A stretch of 64,000 nucleotides of DNA from Cyanobacteria bacterium SZAS LIN-3. Lineage in GTDB: Bacteria; Cyanobacteriota; Vampirovibrionia; Obscuribacterales; Obscuribacteraceae. The position numbers and the translations under genes are program-made. The notes beneath the pieces were generated by a model. That model saw only the letters and a list, made by a program, of their open reading frames with translations, had not been told where the DNA came from and did no database searches. The stretch lies in assembly GCA_018266215.1 (NCBI GenBank), contig JAFEAV010000011.1, positions 1 to 64,000 of the forward strand, read 5' to 3'. Below are positions 1 to 8,760 of this stretch, in pieces (the first letter of the stretch is position 1; each line of letters opens with the position of its first letter).

Positions 1-2
1 TC

Positions 3-218
3 GCCTGGGGCTTCCTCAGCGGCGTGCCCGGTTCATGGATCATTGAAGATACGGTCACCAAAGGCCAGGAATCGATTATCAAACCAGGTGATGAATTCCT
101 CGCTGAGTTCCGTCAGGAATTCAACGGAGAGCCTGCTTCCGAAGCTCAGCTCATGCCGAACGCTTCAGTCAAGGTCCACGGCGACGTAAGGTCGGGCAAG
201 GGCAAAGACAAGAAGTAA
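3..218 (+). CDS. C-terminal fragment of an unidentified protein (5' end outside window)
   Basis: The frame is open from the left edge and ends at TAA 216-218, so only about 71 C-terminal residues are visible. There is an internal GTG at 24, but the frame continues upstream of it, so this is most likely the tail of a longer gene. The visible part has a Gly/Trp-rich start followed by KGQES and KPGDEF. A KG-x4-I-x2-G pattern of this kind also closes the glycine-zipper protein encoded opposite at 337-1599, so it may be a relative; that similarity is weak and is inference. The tail is Lys/Gly rich. Function not recognised. Confidence 0.55.
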   Translation, partial: AWGFLSGVPGSWIIEDTVTKGQESIIKPGDEFLAEFRQEFNGEPASEAQLMPNASVKVHGDVRSGKGKDKK

Positions 219-250
219 GAAGCAAGTCGCAGGACGCAAACAGCAAATGC

Positions 251-291
251 AAAACCAAAAGAGGCAGGTTGGACCTGCCTCTTTTGGTTTT
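251..291. terminator. Bidirectional rho-independent terminator
   Basis: A perfect 19-bp inverted repeat (251-269 and 273-291) with a 3-nt loop. The arms begin and end in AAAA/TTTT, giving a U-tract on both strands. It lies between convergent genes ending at 218 (+) and 337 (-), and so can terminate both. Confidence 0.9.
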
Positions 292-336
292 CGGGGATTG
301 TTCGGAGAATGCTATTTCACTTCCCTGGTCTCAGGC

Positions 337-1599
337 TTAGTAGCCGTAAGGGCCCTGACCTGCGGTCGCTGGGGCTCCGCCACCGGCAAAGGTAGCGGCC
401 TGGTCGAGTTGCAATTGCATGGGGGTACCGGCTGGGATATTTACGTCCTTGCCTTTACGCAAGAGCACACTGTCGGCCAGTCCAACGCCCGCACCAATTG
501 CGGTGCCGGACCATGCTCCCGTGCCTGCACCATGGCCACCAGCGGCGATGGCACCGACGGCTGTACCGAGGGCGGCGCCTGCGCCGGCTCCGATACCCGT
601 GCGGATGGCACCCTGTCCGACTTTAGTCTTCCAGGTTTCGCCCTTCATCACGTCATTGCCGTTGTTGGAGTATTTGCCGATGCCGCCGACGAGGTGAGCG
701 GAAATCGGAGTTTCAATACCGTCAGGCGTTCTCATGCGATTGAATTTGATACCGAGGCTGCCCGAGCGGCCAAGCATTCTGCCGTTTTCGGCGTCGGTGA
801 CCGTACCTTCCAGAACCGATCCGGCAGGAATTGTCGAGTCGCCGAGTACCAGGGGTTGGCTGAGGCTGGCTGTAATCAGATCTCCGGCTTTAGCAACGGT
901 TGTTGAAATGCCTGAGCTCAGGGTTACGTTCATGGTCATGCCGGCGGGAGCGTAGGCTACGCGACCCTGGCGATATCCACCGGGAGGCTGGGCGTACTGC
1001 TGGCCCTGGGGCTGCTGATAGCCCTGGGGAGGATAGTTAGGCTGGGTGGTGTAGTTGACCGGCTGCTGATAGGTCATCTGAGGCTGAGGTGCCTGCTGTT
1101 GGGGCGGCTGATAAGCCTGTTGCTGCGGCGGAGCGGTGTTGACCGGTGCCGGGGCGTTGGCTGCATAGTCGCCGGAGAGTTGACCTACATAAGATGTGAT
1201 CGAGGCCTGGTCTCTGAGCGAGCCGCGGATGCTGTCTCCCCATTTCTTAGCGAGCAGGGCGGGGGTGGTGTGCAAGGCTTTGGCGGTGCCACTATCTACG
1301 GTGACTACCTGGTAGCCGCCTACCGTTACTACCGGCACACCTTTTACGTAGGTGATATTAACGGCAGATGGGCTGCGGTCCTTTGCTGCCACCAGAGCAT
1401 TATCAAGATTTTGCTGTACCGATTCTGCGCGTTTGTCGGCAGATGTTTTACCGGCGGCGGGGACTGAAAAAATAGTCGCGCCGGCGATTCTAATTTCACC
1501 AGCGGCTACAGCAGCCAGTGGAGAGAGAAGTACCGACTGACTGAGGACGAGAGCTGAAGCTAAAACCGACCGTTTGATGAAAGTAGCTTTGGAATTCAT
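337..1599 (-). CDS. Exported glycine-zipper protein with Pro/Gln-rich linker
   Basis: 420 aa from the ATG at 1599, chosen because it opens directly onto a signal peptide (Lys-Arg, then a hydrophobic stretch ending near LAAVAAG); the upstream in-frame extension lacks this. Order: signal peptide 1-33; a globular segment (about 35-150) with a VVTVGGYQVVTVDSG stretch; a Pro/Gln/Tyr-rich linker (about 155-220); a segment reading GDLITASLSQPLVLG...IPAGSVLEGTV...GRMLGRSG, which resembles the beta-rich fold of VirB10/TrbI-like C-termini; and a glycine zipper (IGAGAGAALGTAVG) before the tail. Probably periplasmic or outer-membrane associated. There are no conjugation genes nearby, so a secretion role is not supported. 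Specific function unknown. Confidence 0.75.
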   Translation of the reverse strand: MNSKATFIKRSVLASALVLSQSVLLSPLAAVAAGEIRIAGATIFSVPAAGKTSADKRAESVQQNLDNALVAAKDRSPSAVNITYVKGVPVVTVGGYQVVTVDSGTAKALHTTPALLAKKWGDSIRGSLRDQASITSYVGQLSGDYAANAPAPVNTAPPQQQAYQPPQQQAPQPQMTYQQPVNYTTQPNYPPQGYQQPQGQQYAQPPGGYRQGRVAYAPAGMTMNVTLSSGISTTVAKAGDLITASLSQPLVLGDSTIPAGSVLEGTVTDAENGRMLGRSGSLGIKFNRMRTPDGIETPISAHLVGGIGKYSNNGNDVMKGETWKTKVGQGAIRTGIGAGAGAALGTAVGAIAAGGHGAGTGAWSGTAIGAGVGLADSVLLRKGKDVNIPAGTPMQLQLDQAATFAGGGAPATAGQGPYGY

Positions 1600-1845
1600 G
1601 GTAGTACACCTTGTGAAAAATGGGTCCAAATAGAGGTCCCGAACGCTTTTTGAAAAACACAACTGTTTGGGCTGACAGACCCTAAGACTATAAAAGTGTA
1701 TCAATGTTCCCCGGTACGGATCTGAACTTCAATTTAAGTCTTCTTGGCATCAAATGAAAAACTAGCGCTGAGCGGACTTTTCACTATCTTTTATGGCCGC
1801 AGGCGGCATAATATAGAGCAGGATATTTATCGAGCATTTGACCGA

Positions 1846-2709
1846 GTGAATTCTCCACAGAGCAATACCAGGGCTGCCGCTGATGATCAGACTCTAAACA
1901 AAAGAGAGTCGTTTGCCGCGGACTTATTTAAAGGTAAAAAGGTGCTTGTCACCGGGGCGTCCCGCGGCATCGGCCGTGCCTGTGCCCTTTCCTTCGGCCG
2001 CCTGGGCGCCGATCTGGCACTGCTTTCGCGCCGCAGCGAAGGTCTCGATGCCTTGAAAGAAGAACTTTTGCATATTTCCCCTGATCTATTTATAGTGCAG
2101 GAAGCTATAGATGTAGCCGATGCAGAGCGAATGCAAGTTTGTGTGGATAGTGTGAAGAAACGCCTTGGTGGTGTAGATATTTTGATTAATAATGCCGGTA
2201 TCTACATTACTGAAGAAGCTGATGGACACAGCATTGAAACCTGGCGTCGAACGCTCGATACTAATTTGACCTCCGCCATGGTGGCATGCTCGCGTGTCCT
2301 GGGAGATATGGTGAGCCGCCGCTGGGGCCGGGTAATAAACATTTCTTCAATGTCCGGTAAGGTCGGTGAAGCTTTTGGTTCGGCCTATTCAGCTTCCAAA
2401 TTTGGCCTCATTGGATTGACCCAGTCGATTGCGCTGGAAGTGGCCTCAGCCGGCGTTACCGTCAATGCCGTATGTCCCGGATGGGTGGCAACCGATATGG
2501 CTTTTGATCAAATCCAGGATAAAAAATGGTGTGAACTGAACGACATACCAGCTGCGGAATCACTGGATATCGCGCGCCTTTCGGTGCCCCAGAATCGTTT
2601 TATTGAGCCGGCCGAAGTGGCCGCCCTTGTTACTTATTTAGCCACTGATGATGCTCGGGGCATCACCGGTCAGGCAATTAATATTTGCGGAGGCCTATCG
2701 ATCCACTAG
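1846..2709 (+). CDS. Short-chain dehydrogenase/reductase, FabG-like
   Basis: An NAD(P)-dependent oxidoreductase of the classical SDR family. It has the nucleotide-binding TGASRGIG, NNAG, catalytic Ser (ISSMSG) and YSASK (Y-x3-K), then CPGWVATDM and a C-terminal TGQAINICGG, all typical of 3-oxoacyl-ACP reductases. The domain begins about 30 residues into this reading. The start is uncertain: GTG 1846 is given because a CATAAT -10-like hexamer sits at 1807-1812, but an in-frame TTG at 1744 would add 34 residues. The stop abuts the ATG of the pgeF-like gene, so the two are probably co-transcribed. The substrate cannot be told from sequence; FabG itself or another ketone/alcohol reductase is possible. 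Confidence 0.85.
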   Translation: MNSPQSNTRAAADDQTLNKRESFAADLFKGKKVLVTGASRGIGRACALSFGRLGADLALLSRRSEGLDALKEELLHISPDLFIVQEAIDVADAERMQVCVDSVKKRLGGVDILINNAGIYITEEADGHSIETWRRTLDTNLTSAMVACSRVLGDMVSRRWGRVINISSMSGKVGEAFGSAYSASKFGLIGLTQSIALEVASAGVTVNAVCPGWVATDMAFDQIQDKKWCELNDIPAAESLDIARLSVPQNRFIEPAEVAALVTYLATDDARGITGQAINICGGLSIH

Positions 2710-3618
2710 ATGAATATAGATATTTTAGAAAACACCGATGAAAAGCTCATCGATACGGCCGTTAAGCGAAACACATGGGTGGTTGAGCAGTACCATCAGC
2801 TCGATCTTTTGCAGTCGCCTCTGCTCAAAGCCGAGGAGAAAAACGGCCTGCACCATGCCTTCACAACGCGTCACGGCGGCCATACACCGGCGCCTTACGA
2901 CAGCTTCAACCTGGGCCGCAATGTCGGCAACGGTCAGTTTAAAGAAGACGCCCTGGCCAATCGCGAGGTCCTCTGCCGGGCGCTGGGATTCAATCACAGC
3001 TATTTGAAAGTGCCGGGCCAGGTGCATTCCGGCCATGTCGTGCACATCGTTGACGCCACCGCCGAGCCGGACTTGAGTGGAGTGGATGCACTCGCCACCG
3101 CTGTTGTCGGTGTGCCGCTTTTATTGCATTTTGCTGATTGCGTGCCGGTCATGATCTATGAGCGCAAGCTGAAATTACTGGCCATCGCGCATGCGGGTTG
3201 GCGCGGAACCGCGCAAAGTATCGTCAAAAATGCTGTGGAGCTCCTCGTTGACGCGCTCGGAGGCGATCCCGCTCAGATGATTGGTGCTGTCGGCCCGGCC
3301 ATTGATCCCTGTTGCTATCCAACCGGCGACAATGTGGTAGAGCAACTGCTCAACACAGTCTCGCTCTCTCCGGAGCATTCCGGTGGTGACAACGCTGCCC
3401 GCGATTTGATTGCTAAACGACTGGTTGTGCGTGGCGAGGACGGCAGTGTCCGGCCAAATTTAAAGGCCTTTAACGCCCTGCAACTTTTACAGGTGGGTGT
3501 GGCTGAGGTGGACGTTTCTGACGCCTGCACCGCTTGCCGTCCCGAACTTTATTATTCTCATCGCCAGTCCGGCGGGGTCACTGGGCGCCAGGGTGCTATA
3601 GCCTGCCTCACTTTTTGA
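2710..3618 (+). CDS. pgeF: Laccase-domain multicopper protein, PgeF/YfiH family
   Basis: 302 aa. Family signatures are visible: TTRHGG near the start, GQVHSGHV, DCVPVMIYE, AHAGWRGTAQSIV, GPAIDPCCY and, near the end, CTACRPELYYSHR. The His/Cys residues in these blocks form the metal site of the YfiH/PgeF/LACC1 family. Bacterial members have been linked to peptidoglycan editing (removal of L-Ser misincorporated into stem peptides) and to purine nucleoside phosphorylase-like chemistry; many are annotated polyphenol oxidase. The ATG follows the upstream TAG with no gap, so translation is probably coupled to the SDR gene. There is an N-terminal extension of about 35 residues relative to the core. 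Confidence 0.9.
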   Translation: MNIDILENTDEKLIDTAVKRNTWVVEQYHQLDLLQSPLLKAEEKNGLHHAFTTRHGGHTPAPYDSFNLGRNVGNGQFKEDALANREVLCRALGFNHSYLKVPGQVHSGHVVHIVDATAEPDLSGVDALATAVVGVPLLLHFADCVPVMIYERKLKLLAIAHAGWRGTAQSIVKNAVELLVDALGGDPAQMIGAVGPAIDPCCYPTGDNVVEQLLNTVSLSPEHSGGDNAARDLIAKRLVVRGEDGSVRPNLKAFNALQLLQVGVAEVDVSDACTACRPELYYSHRQSGGVTGRQGAIACLTF

Positions 3619-3674
3619 AATTTGTGATTTAGGCAGATTTGTGCGCACAATATATTTATCCAAATGGCCAGAGT

Positions 3675-5684
3675 ATGGTGCAGAACACAAATCCATTACA
3701 GCGACGGAGAAGGCCTGCGGCCGCGGGGCTGACTTTGCTCTGCCTGGCCTGGGGCAGTAATTTTGCCGTTCTGCCGCTGCTTTTGCCCCTCGCTCCGGCG
3801 CAGGCCCTGGCCCCGAATCAGTCTGACGGCAAAAAGTCTGAGCCTAAAAATAACCAGCCTAAAACTAACCAGGTTGATTCGCAACCGGTGACCCGCATAA
3901 ACCGGCCGGGGGTTGCCCCCGCACCCGATGAGATCAAATTCATGCCGGCCCAGCCGGTAGTCGATCCCATTACACCCAAAGCGCCTGCGCCTACGGCGCC
4001 CGTGACCTCTACTCCGCCTGCTCCTCCCACGGCTCCGGCTCCTAACCAGTCCGGTTTCCCCCCGGTGGCTCCGCCCATCAACAAGTCGCGCCCGGCCCAA
4101 CTCGGGCCCGGCGGTGAGGACCCTTATCCAACCATCGGCAAGCTTGAGGGCCTGACTCTGGGCGTCGCTCAGCCGACCACGCCCATTACCGAGCGTCTGG
4201 CCCGTCTGGAAAACGCTGTTTTCAAACGGGTTTACAGTGACGACTCGCTCTTTGACCGCACCGACAGGCTGAAGAAAACTATTCTCGGGCCGGACGTGCT
4301 CGACCCTAACTCCGCTGCCGCCCGTGACCGCGACGATTATCTAAATGGATTGGGCTCACCGGGGCTCGGCGGTCTCGGTGGCGGTCTGATGCCGGAGAGC
4401 GGCCTGGGCCAGGACATCGATACGGCGCAGGCCGTGCATTACCTGGATGAACTGGCGGCCAAGCCTGAAAATCGCGAAGCTGCTACCCCGGCCGCCCTGA
4501 CCCAGTTTGCCCTGGACACAATCAATTACGAGCGCCGCAATGCCGGCAACGGCCCACTTGTGGCCGACCCCGTGGCCGAATCGGTGGCCGGCACCCATGT
4601 GCAGGAGTTGGCTAAGCGCGCCGTTCTCTCCCATTTTTCCAGTGCCGGCGACAACCCTGACCGTCGCTACACCCTATCCGGGGGCAACGACGCCATGGTG
4701 GAGAGTATCGCTTCGGTAAAATGTGCCGAGGTGGGCAATAAGAAATGTTCGAAAGCGGCAATGGCCAAGACGATTCGCGCTCTGCTGGGGCGTCAGGATG
4801 ACCGCGACGCGCTGCTCTCCCCCGATGCCACCCACCTGGGTGTGGCCATGGCCCTGTCGGCCGACGGTGACAAGTTGCTCAGCACCTTTGCCGTCGTTAC
4901 TCGCCACGGTGTCATCGACCCGCTGCCCACCGAAGTGGCCGTGGGAGACAAACTTGAAATTAAGGGCACGATGGAAGCGCCCTATATTTTTGACCGCATA
5001 AACATTGCCTGGGAAGCCTACAACGCAGGCGGCAACGCCAGCTCCGCCGATGAGAGCGAAGACGCCCTGCCCTATTTCCCACCGCTTGATTATGTGGCCT
5101 ATGCCAATCATGCCGACCACGACTACAGTAAAGCCATTTTTGCCCTCAAGGCAGCCGGCGTGGTGGCGGCTATTGCTGGTGGTATGTTTATGCCGCCGGT
5201 GGCCCTGGCCGCGCCTCTGATTATGATGGCCGGCAATGGCACCGGTGAGGTCCGGCCAGTCTCCGACATCCCGGTCAAGGGTGGGGTGAAGGTGGAAGGC
5301 TCCTCTTTTAACGCCAGGGTCCCTATATCCAACAGCAATAAAGAAGGGCTGTATTACATCACGGTATACGGCTCCCTGGGCAGTCACGCCCAGCAGTCTG
5401 TGGCGGTCAGTCGGCGCGTGATTCTGGCCCGGATCATGCCTAAATCTGAAAGCGGACAAGCATCCAGGCCCGCGACAAAGTATGATGAAGAGGTGTCCGC
5501 GCAGGCCGATTTGAAAAACAGTCCCGGCACCACTAGCGGTGCAGACGAAAAATACGCAGCTAAGAGTGATAAAACGAGCACCGAAAACAGCACCAGAGAA
5601 AATGCACCCGCTATCTTCACTCCTGAGTCTAAACCTGATGCCAAGCCAGAAGTTAAGGCCGATTCACAGCCTCAAGCGAAATAA
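3675..5684 (+). CDS. Exported CAP/SCP-domain protein with proline-rich linker
   Basis: 669 aa from ATG 3675, which precedes an Arg-rich n-region and a hydrophobic signal ending at AQA; an in-frame TTG at 3639 is less likely. Order: signal; Asn/Lys/Pro-rich linker to about residue 145; a short block ERLARLENAVF...DRTDRLKKTILG; then a CAP (SCP/YkwD-like) domain containing INYERRNAG, GTHVQELAKRAVLSHFS and ESIAS. After that come a beta-rich part, a hydrophobic stretch rich in Ala, Val and Met (AGGMFMPPVALAAP), and a Lys/Ser/Glu tail. CAP proteins are extracellular and bind small ligands or act on the surface; the actual role here is unknown. The ERLARLE block recurs in the metallopeptidase at 32456-34108. 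The 3' end overlaps the next gene. Confidence 0.8.
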   Translation: MVQNTNPLQRRRRPAAAGLTLLCLAWGSNFAVLPLLLPLAPAQALAPNQSDGKKSEPKNNQPKTNQVDSQPVTRINRPGVAPAPDEIKFMPAQPVVDPITPKAPAPTAPVTSTPPAPPTAPAPNQSGFPPVAPPINKSRPAQLGPGGEDPYPTIGKLEGLTLGVAQPTTPITERLARLENAVFKRVYSDDSLFDRTDRLKKTILGPDVLDPNSAAARDRDDYLNGLGSPGLGGLGGGLMPESGLGQDIDTAQAVHYLDELAAKPENREAATPAALTQFALDTINYERRNAGNGPLVADPVAESVAGTHVQELAKRAVLSHFSSAGDNPDRRYTLSGGNDAMVESIASVKCAEVGNKKCSKAAMAKTIRALLGRQDDRDALLSPDATHLGVAMALSADGDKLLSTFAVVTRHGVIDPLPTEVAVGDKLEIKGTMEAPYIFDRINIAWEAYNAGGNASSADESEDALPYFPPLDYVAYANHADHDYSKAIFALKAAGVVAAIAGGMFMPPVALAAPLIMMAGNGTGEVRPVSDIPVKGGVKVEGSSFNARVPISNSNKEGLYYITVYGSLGSHAQQSVAVSRRVILARIMPKSESGQASRPATKYDEEVSAQADLKNSPGTTSGADEKYAAKSDKTSTENSTRENAPAIFTPESKPDAKPEVKADSQPQAK

Positions 5685-6906
5685 TCGCGCACTGCCTGTG
5701 GTGGCGCTGGCGACTTGCCCCGGTATTTTGCCGCTGGCCTTTTCCTTGCTGCTTGCCACCTCCGGTGCCGCTTTTGCCGCCGAGAGCGTGCCCTACGATC
5801 CCACTCTTGATACCACTCCAGTACCGGTCTTGCCCCAGGGAACGCCTAAAGTGGCTCCCGCTCGCAGCGAGCACGGTGGGCGCATATTTCCCACTCCCTC
5901 GGGCGCTTCTTCATCTTCGTCCGGCGGTTTTGCCACCCCCGCCAATTCCGCTCCGCTGACCGGCGGCACCGACAGCACTACGCTGAAAACCGGCACCAAC
6001 AGTACTACTCTCAAGACTGGTACTGATTCCACCACTTTGCAGACCGGTACAAACAACACCACCCTCCAGGTCGGGACCCAGAACACGACCTTGCAGACCG
6101 GCACCGATTCATCACTCTTGCGCACCGGTGTGGAGAGGCAGGCGGAGCCGGTCAACATACTTTTTATTGTCGATGGCTCGCGCAGCATGCTGGAAAGTCT
6201 TGAGCCAAGAGTGCAAAAAATAGATGCCGCAAAACAGGTTTTGCAAAATGCCCTTTCGCGCATCCCTCCTGATGTGAACCTGGGATTGCGGGTCTTTGGC
6301 CAGGGCTATAACGGAGCCAACTCCAGTCTCTTTGCCGGCGGTCTGGGTGGCCTCGATATCCAGAGCGAATGTCGCAATACAGCGCTCTGGGTGCCAATCG
6401 GCAAGGGCAATCGCCGGGCGATTATAGAAAAAGTGCGGGATTTAAAACCATACGGTATGACGCCGCTGGCTTATTCCATAGCCCAGGCCGCTTTCACTGA
6501 CTTCCGCAATTGCCAGGGCAGCAAAGTAATTATCCTCATCACCGACGGCGCCGATACTTGCAATGGCGACCCCTGCACGGTCATTAAGCAGCTTTTGCCC
6601 CGTTACGGCATCAAGATCAAAGTCGATGTGGTCGGCCTTTCCCTGCACCGAGAGCCCCAGGCCCGCAATCAGCTCAACTGCGTTGCCGAGAAATCTGGCG
6701 GCAAGTATTACGACGCCAAGACCGCCGCCGATCTTGTCGACAGCGTTTCCGCCAGCGTCTCCAAGGCCATTGAAGGCCGGGTCATCATCAAGCCCAGCCA
6801 GACCTCTACCGACCGCGGCGGCAACCGCAGCGGGGTCAATCCGGTCAACACCGAGACGCCACCGGACCTGGTGCCAATCGAGCCCCTCAACGGCCTGCCT
6901 AAATAG
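5638..6906 (+). CDS. Exported von Willebrand factor A domain protein with 9-residue repeats
   Basis: 422 aa. ATG 5638 is preferred because a signal peptide (RNNRALPVV...SGAAFAAES) follows; it overlaps the preceding gene by 47 nt in another frame. After the signal comes a Pro/Ser-rich spacer and six tandem 9-residue units of the form GTDSTTLKT, then a VWA domain. That domain opens with ILFIVDGSRSM (MIDAS DxSxS), continues with TPLAYSI (the MIDAS Thr position) and reaches IILITDGADTC. VWA domains bind proteins or metal at the cell surface. The Thr-rich repeats probably form an extended stalk. No anchor motif was seen. The pairing with the CAP protein suggests a joint surface role (inference). 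Confidence 0.82.
   Translation: MPSQKLRPIHSLKRNNRALPVVALATCPGILPLAFSLLLATSGAAFAAESVPYDPTLDTTPVPVLPQGTPKVAPARSEHGGRIFPTPSGASSSSSGGFATPANSAPLTGGTDSTTLKTGTNSTTLKTGTDSTTLQTGTNNTTLQVGTQNTTLQTGTDSSLLRTGVERQAEPVNILFIVDGSRSMLESLEPRVQKIDAAKQVLQNALSRIPPDVNLGLRVFGQGYNGANSSLFAGGLGGLDIQSECRNTALWVPIGKGNRRAIIEKVRDLKPYGMTPLAYSIAQAAFTDFRNCQGSKVIILITDGADTCNGDPCTVIKQLLPRYGIKIKVDVVGLSLHREPQARNQLNCVAEKSGGKYYDAKTAADLVDSVSASVSKAIEGRVIIKPSQTSTDRGGNRSGVNPVNTETPPDLVPIEPLNGLPK
5965..6126 (+). repeat. Six tandem 27-bp coding repeats
   Basis: Inside the VWA gene, six in-frame 27-bp units encode G-T-x-x-T-T-L-x-T nonapeptides. Units vary at synonymous and a few non-synonymous positions; the last unit has SSLLR. This is a stalk-like coding repeat, not a CRISPR. 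Confidence 0.9.
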
Positions 6907-6928
6907 CAGTTTGTACTCGGTTTTTGAC

Positions 6929-8566
6929 TTACTGGAAAAGCGCTGCTTTGCTGGCTGAGAGCTTATTTCTGGCGGCGGCCGAGCCGGCGTCCGAATAAGG
7001 TCTGGAGAAGTCCTGCGGCGCTTCGGCGGTCATGCGTGAGCGGATGTCATCCGAGAGTTTGTCGGCGATGGGACCGTAGTATTTTGTCAGCATCAGCGGA
7101 TAAATACCGAGGGCCAGGACCGAGAAGCAGAGCGCGTAGGCTACGCCTTTTTCCACCAGGGTGGCATCGCTCAAATGGTGATCCCATTTGGGCAGCTGAG
7201 CACCGTAGAAGAGGCGCTTGAGGAGCCAGAGCATGTAAGCGGCGGTCAGTACGACACCGGTAGCGGCAAACCAGATCCAGGCCTGGACGAGGTGTCCGTG
7301 GGCGGCCGACATGGCCATCGGTGAAGTGTATGAACCGTAGAAAACGGCAGCTTCGGCAACGAATCCGGAGAGACCGGGCAGGCCCAGGTTGGCCATGGTG
7401 CCGAGCATCCAGAAGTAGAAGAGGTGCGGCATCTGTTTGGCCAGACCGCCTCCAATCTCGGTGATGTTTCTGGTGTGGGTGCGCTCATAGACGCAGCCGA
7501 CCAGGAAGAAGAGCAGGGCTGAAATCACACCGTGCGAGATCATCTGGAAGATGGCACCGTTGATGGCGGCTGAGGAGAGCGAGGCGATACCGAGCAGAAC
7601 GAAGCCCATGTGTGACACCGAAGACAGTGCGATTACTCGCTTCATGTCTTGCTGCACCAGACAGGCCATCGCCGCCCAGACGATGTTGAAGGCACCGAGG
7701 GCCATGATTTGCGGGCCGTAATCAATAAAGAAGTAGGGGAAGAAGGCCAGACATATGCGAACCAGACCATACGATCCCATCTTCAGGAGCAAGCCGGCGA
7801 GGAGCATCGATATCGGTGTGGGAGCTTCGACGTGTGCGTCGGGCAACCATGTGTGCACCGGGAAGGAAGGCAGCTTGATGATGAAGGCCAGGAAGAATCC
7901 GAGACAGGCAAGAATCTGCACATCTTTCGGCAAGCCCGGGCAGCGCTCGGCCAGCAAGGTCATATCGAAGCTGGAGAGGCTGGAGGGGTCGCTTCCGCCC
8001 ATCTGTGTGTACATGTAGAGCAGACCGCCCAGCATGAGCACGCCACCAAAGAAGGTGTATATCAAAAACTTGAGAGCGGCGTAGTTTCGTCTCGGGCCGC
8101 CCCAGATAGCAATGAGGAAGTACATCGGTACAAGCTCAAGCTCGTACATAACGAAGAACTGGAGCAAGTCAAGGGAGAGGAACACGCCCTGTACTGAGAA
8201 GACAAGCAGCATCAGCATGGCGTAATAGAGACGCGGGCGGTTGTCACCAATGGAGGTGCTCGCCAGCACGGCCATCAGGGTGACGAAGGCGGTCAGGACG
8301 ACCAGTGCCAGCGACATCCCGTCGACACCGACGGCATATTGAATAGGAAAGGGTTGATTGAACCAGGGGGCTCTTTCCACAAATTGAAAGGTTCCGGCCT
8401 GCTCGATATTGAATTGCAGCATCACCCAGCCGGAGACTGCGCACATGGCGGCACTGAAGCCGATGGCCATTTTGCGAGCCACACCCTCGGGGCTGCAGGC
8501 GATTGCCAGGGTCCCTATAAGCGGGACGAGAAATAAAATAGTAAGCAAATGTTGTGGGTCGGGCAC
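6929..8566 (-). CDS. nuoM: NADH-quinone oxidoreductase subunit M (NuoM/NdhD-like)
   Basis: 545 aa, GTG start at 8566 with AGGGAG upstream. A multi-pass proton-pumping antiporter-like subunit of complex I. Conserved elements: GVDGMSLALVVLTAF, FFVMYELELVPMYFLI (with the TM5 Glu), ALKFLIYTFFGG, PSFPVHTWLPDAHVEAPTPISMLLAGLLLKMG (with functional Lys), QQDMKRVIALSSVSHMGFV, and MANLGLPGLSGFVAE, the last very NdhD-like. It acts in the cytoplasmic membrane. It is transcribed divergently from nuoL, whereas L, M and N usually sit together in one direction. No other complex I gene is in the window, so the rest must be encoded elsewhere. Confidence 0.95.
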   Translation of the reverse strand: MPDPQHLLTILFLVPLIGTLAIACSPEGVARKMAIGFSAAMCAVSGWVMLQFNIEQAGTFQFVERAPWFNQPFPIQYAVGVDGMSLALVVLTAFVTLMAVLASTSIGDNRPRLYYAMLMLLVFSVQGVFLSLDLLQFFVMYELELVPMYFLIAIWGGPRRNYAALKFLIYTFFGGVLMLGGLLYMYTQMGGSDPSSLSSFDMTLLAERCPGLPKDVQILACLGFFLAFIIKLPSFPVHTWLPDAHVEAPTPISMLLAGLLLKMGSYGLVRICLAFFPYFFIDYGPQIMALGAFNIVWAAMACLVQQDMKRVIALSSVSHMGFVLLGIASLSSAAINGAIFQMISHGVISALLFFLVGCVYERTHTRNITEIGGGLAKQMPHLFYFWMLGTMANLGLPGLSGFVAEAAVFYGSYTSPMAMSAAHGHLVQAWIWFAATGVVLTAAYMLWLLKRLFYGAQLPKWDHHLSDATLVEKGVAYALCFSVLALGIYPLMLTKYYGPIADKLSDDIRSRMTAEAPQDFSRPYSDAGSAAARNKLSASKAALFQ

Positions 8567-8632
8567 GGACTTCTCCCTGTTTCCAAATTAGCGCCATCAG
8601 TATAGAAGGAGCGCTCGCGTCAATTTAGTAAT

Positions 8633-8652
8633 TGAAAAGAAAAATCTTTTCA
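8633..8652. promoter_or_regulatory. Inverted repeat in the nuoM/nuoL divergent region
   Basis: TGAAAAG (8633-8639) and CTTTTCA (8646-8652) form a perfect 7-bp inverted repeat with a 6-nt AT-rich spacer, roughly midway between the two divergent genes. It could be a shared operator; there is no proof. Confidence 0.35.
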
Positions 8653-8760
8653 CTCTAAACCCTCGTTCATTAGATGCCATTTGGAGGACGTCATGAATGT
8701 ATAGTTTTAGAGTCCGAAAATTTAGTAGTCAAGTTTAAGCAATTTTCCAGGAGACGCACC

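Noticed and set aside
337..1599. Conjugative or type IV secretion protein (VirB10-like)
   Set aside because: Only a strand pattern resembles VirB10; no other secretion gene is near, and the rest of the protein differs.
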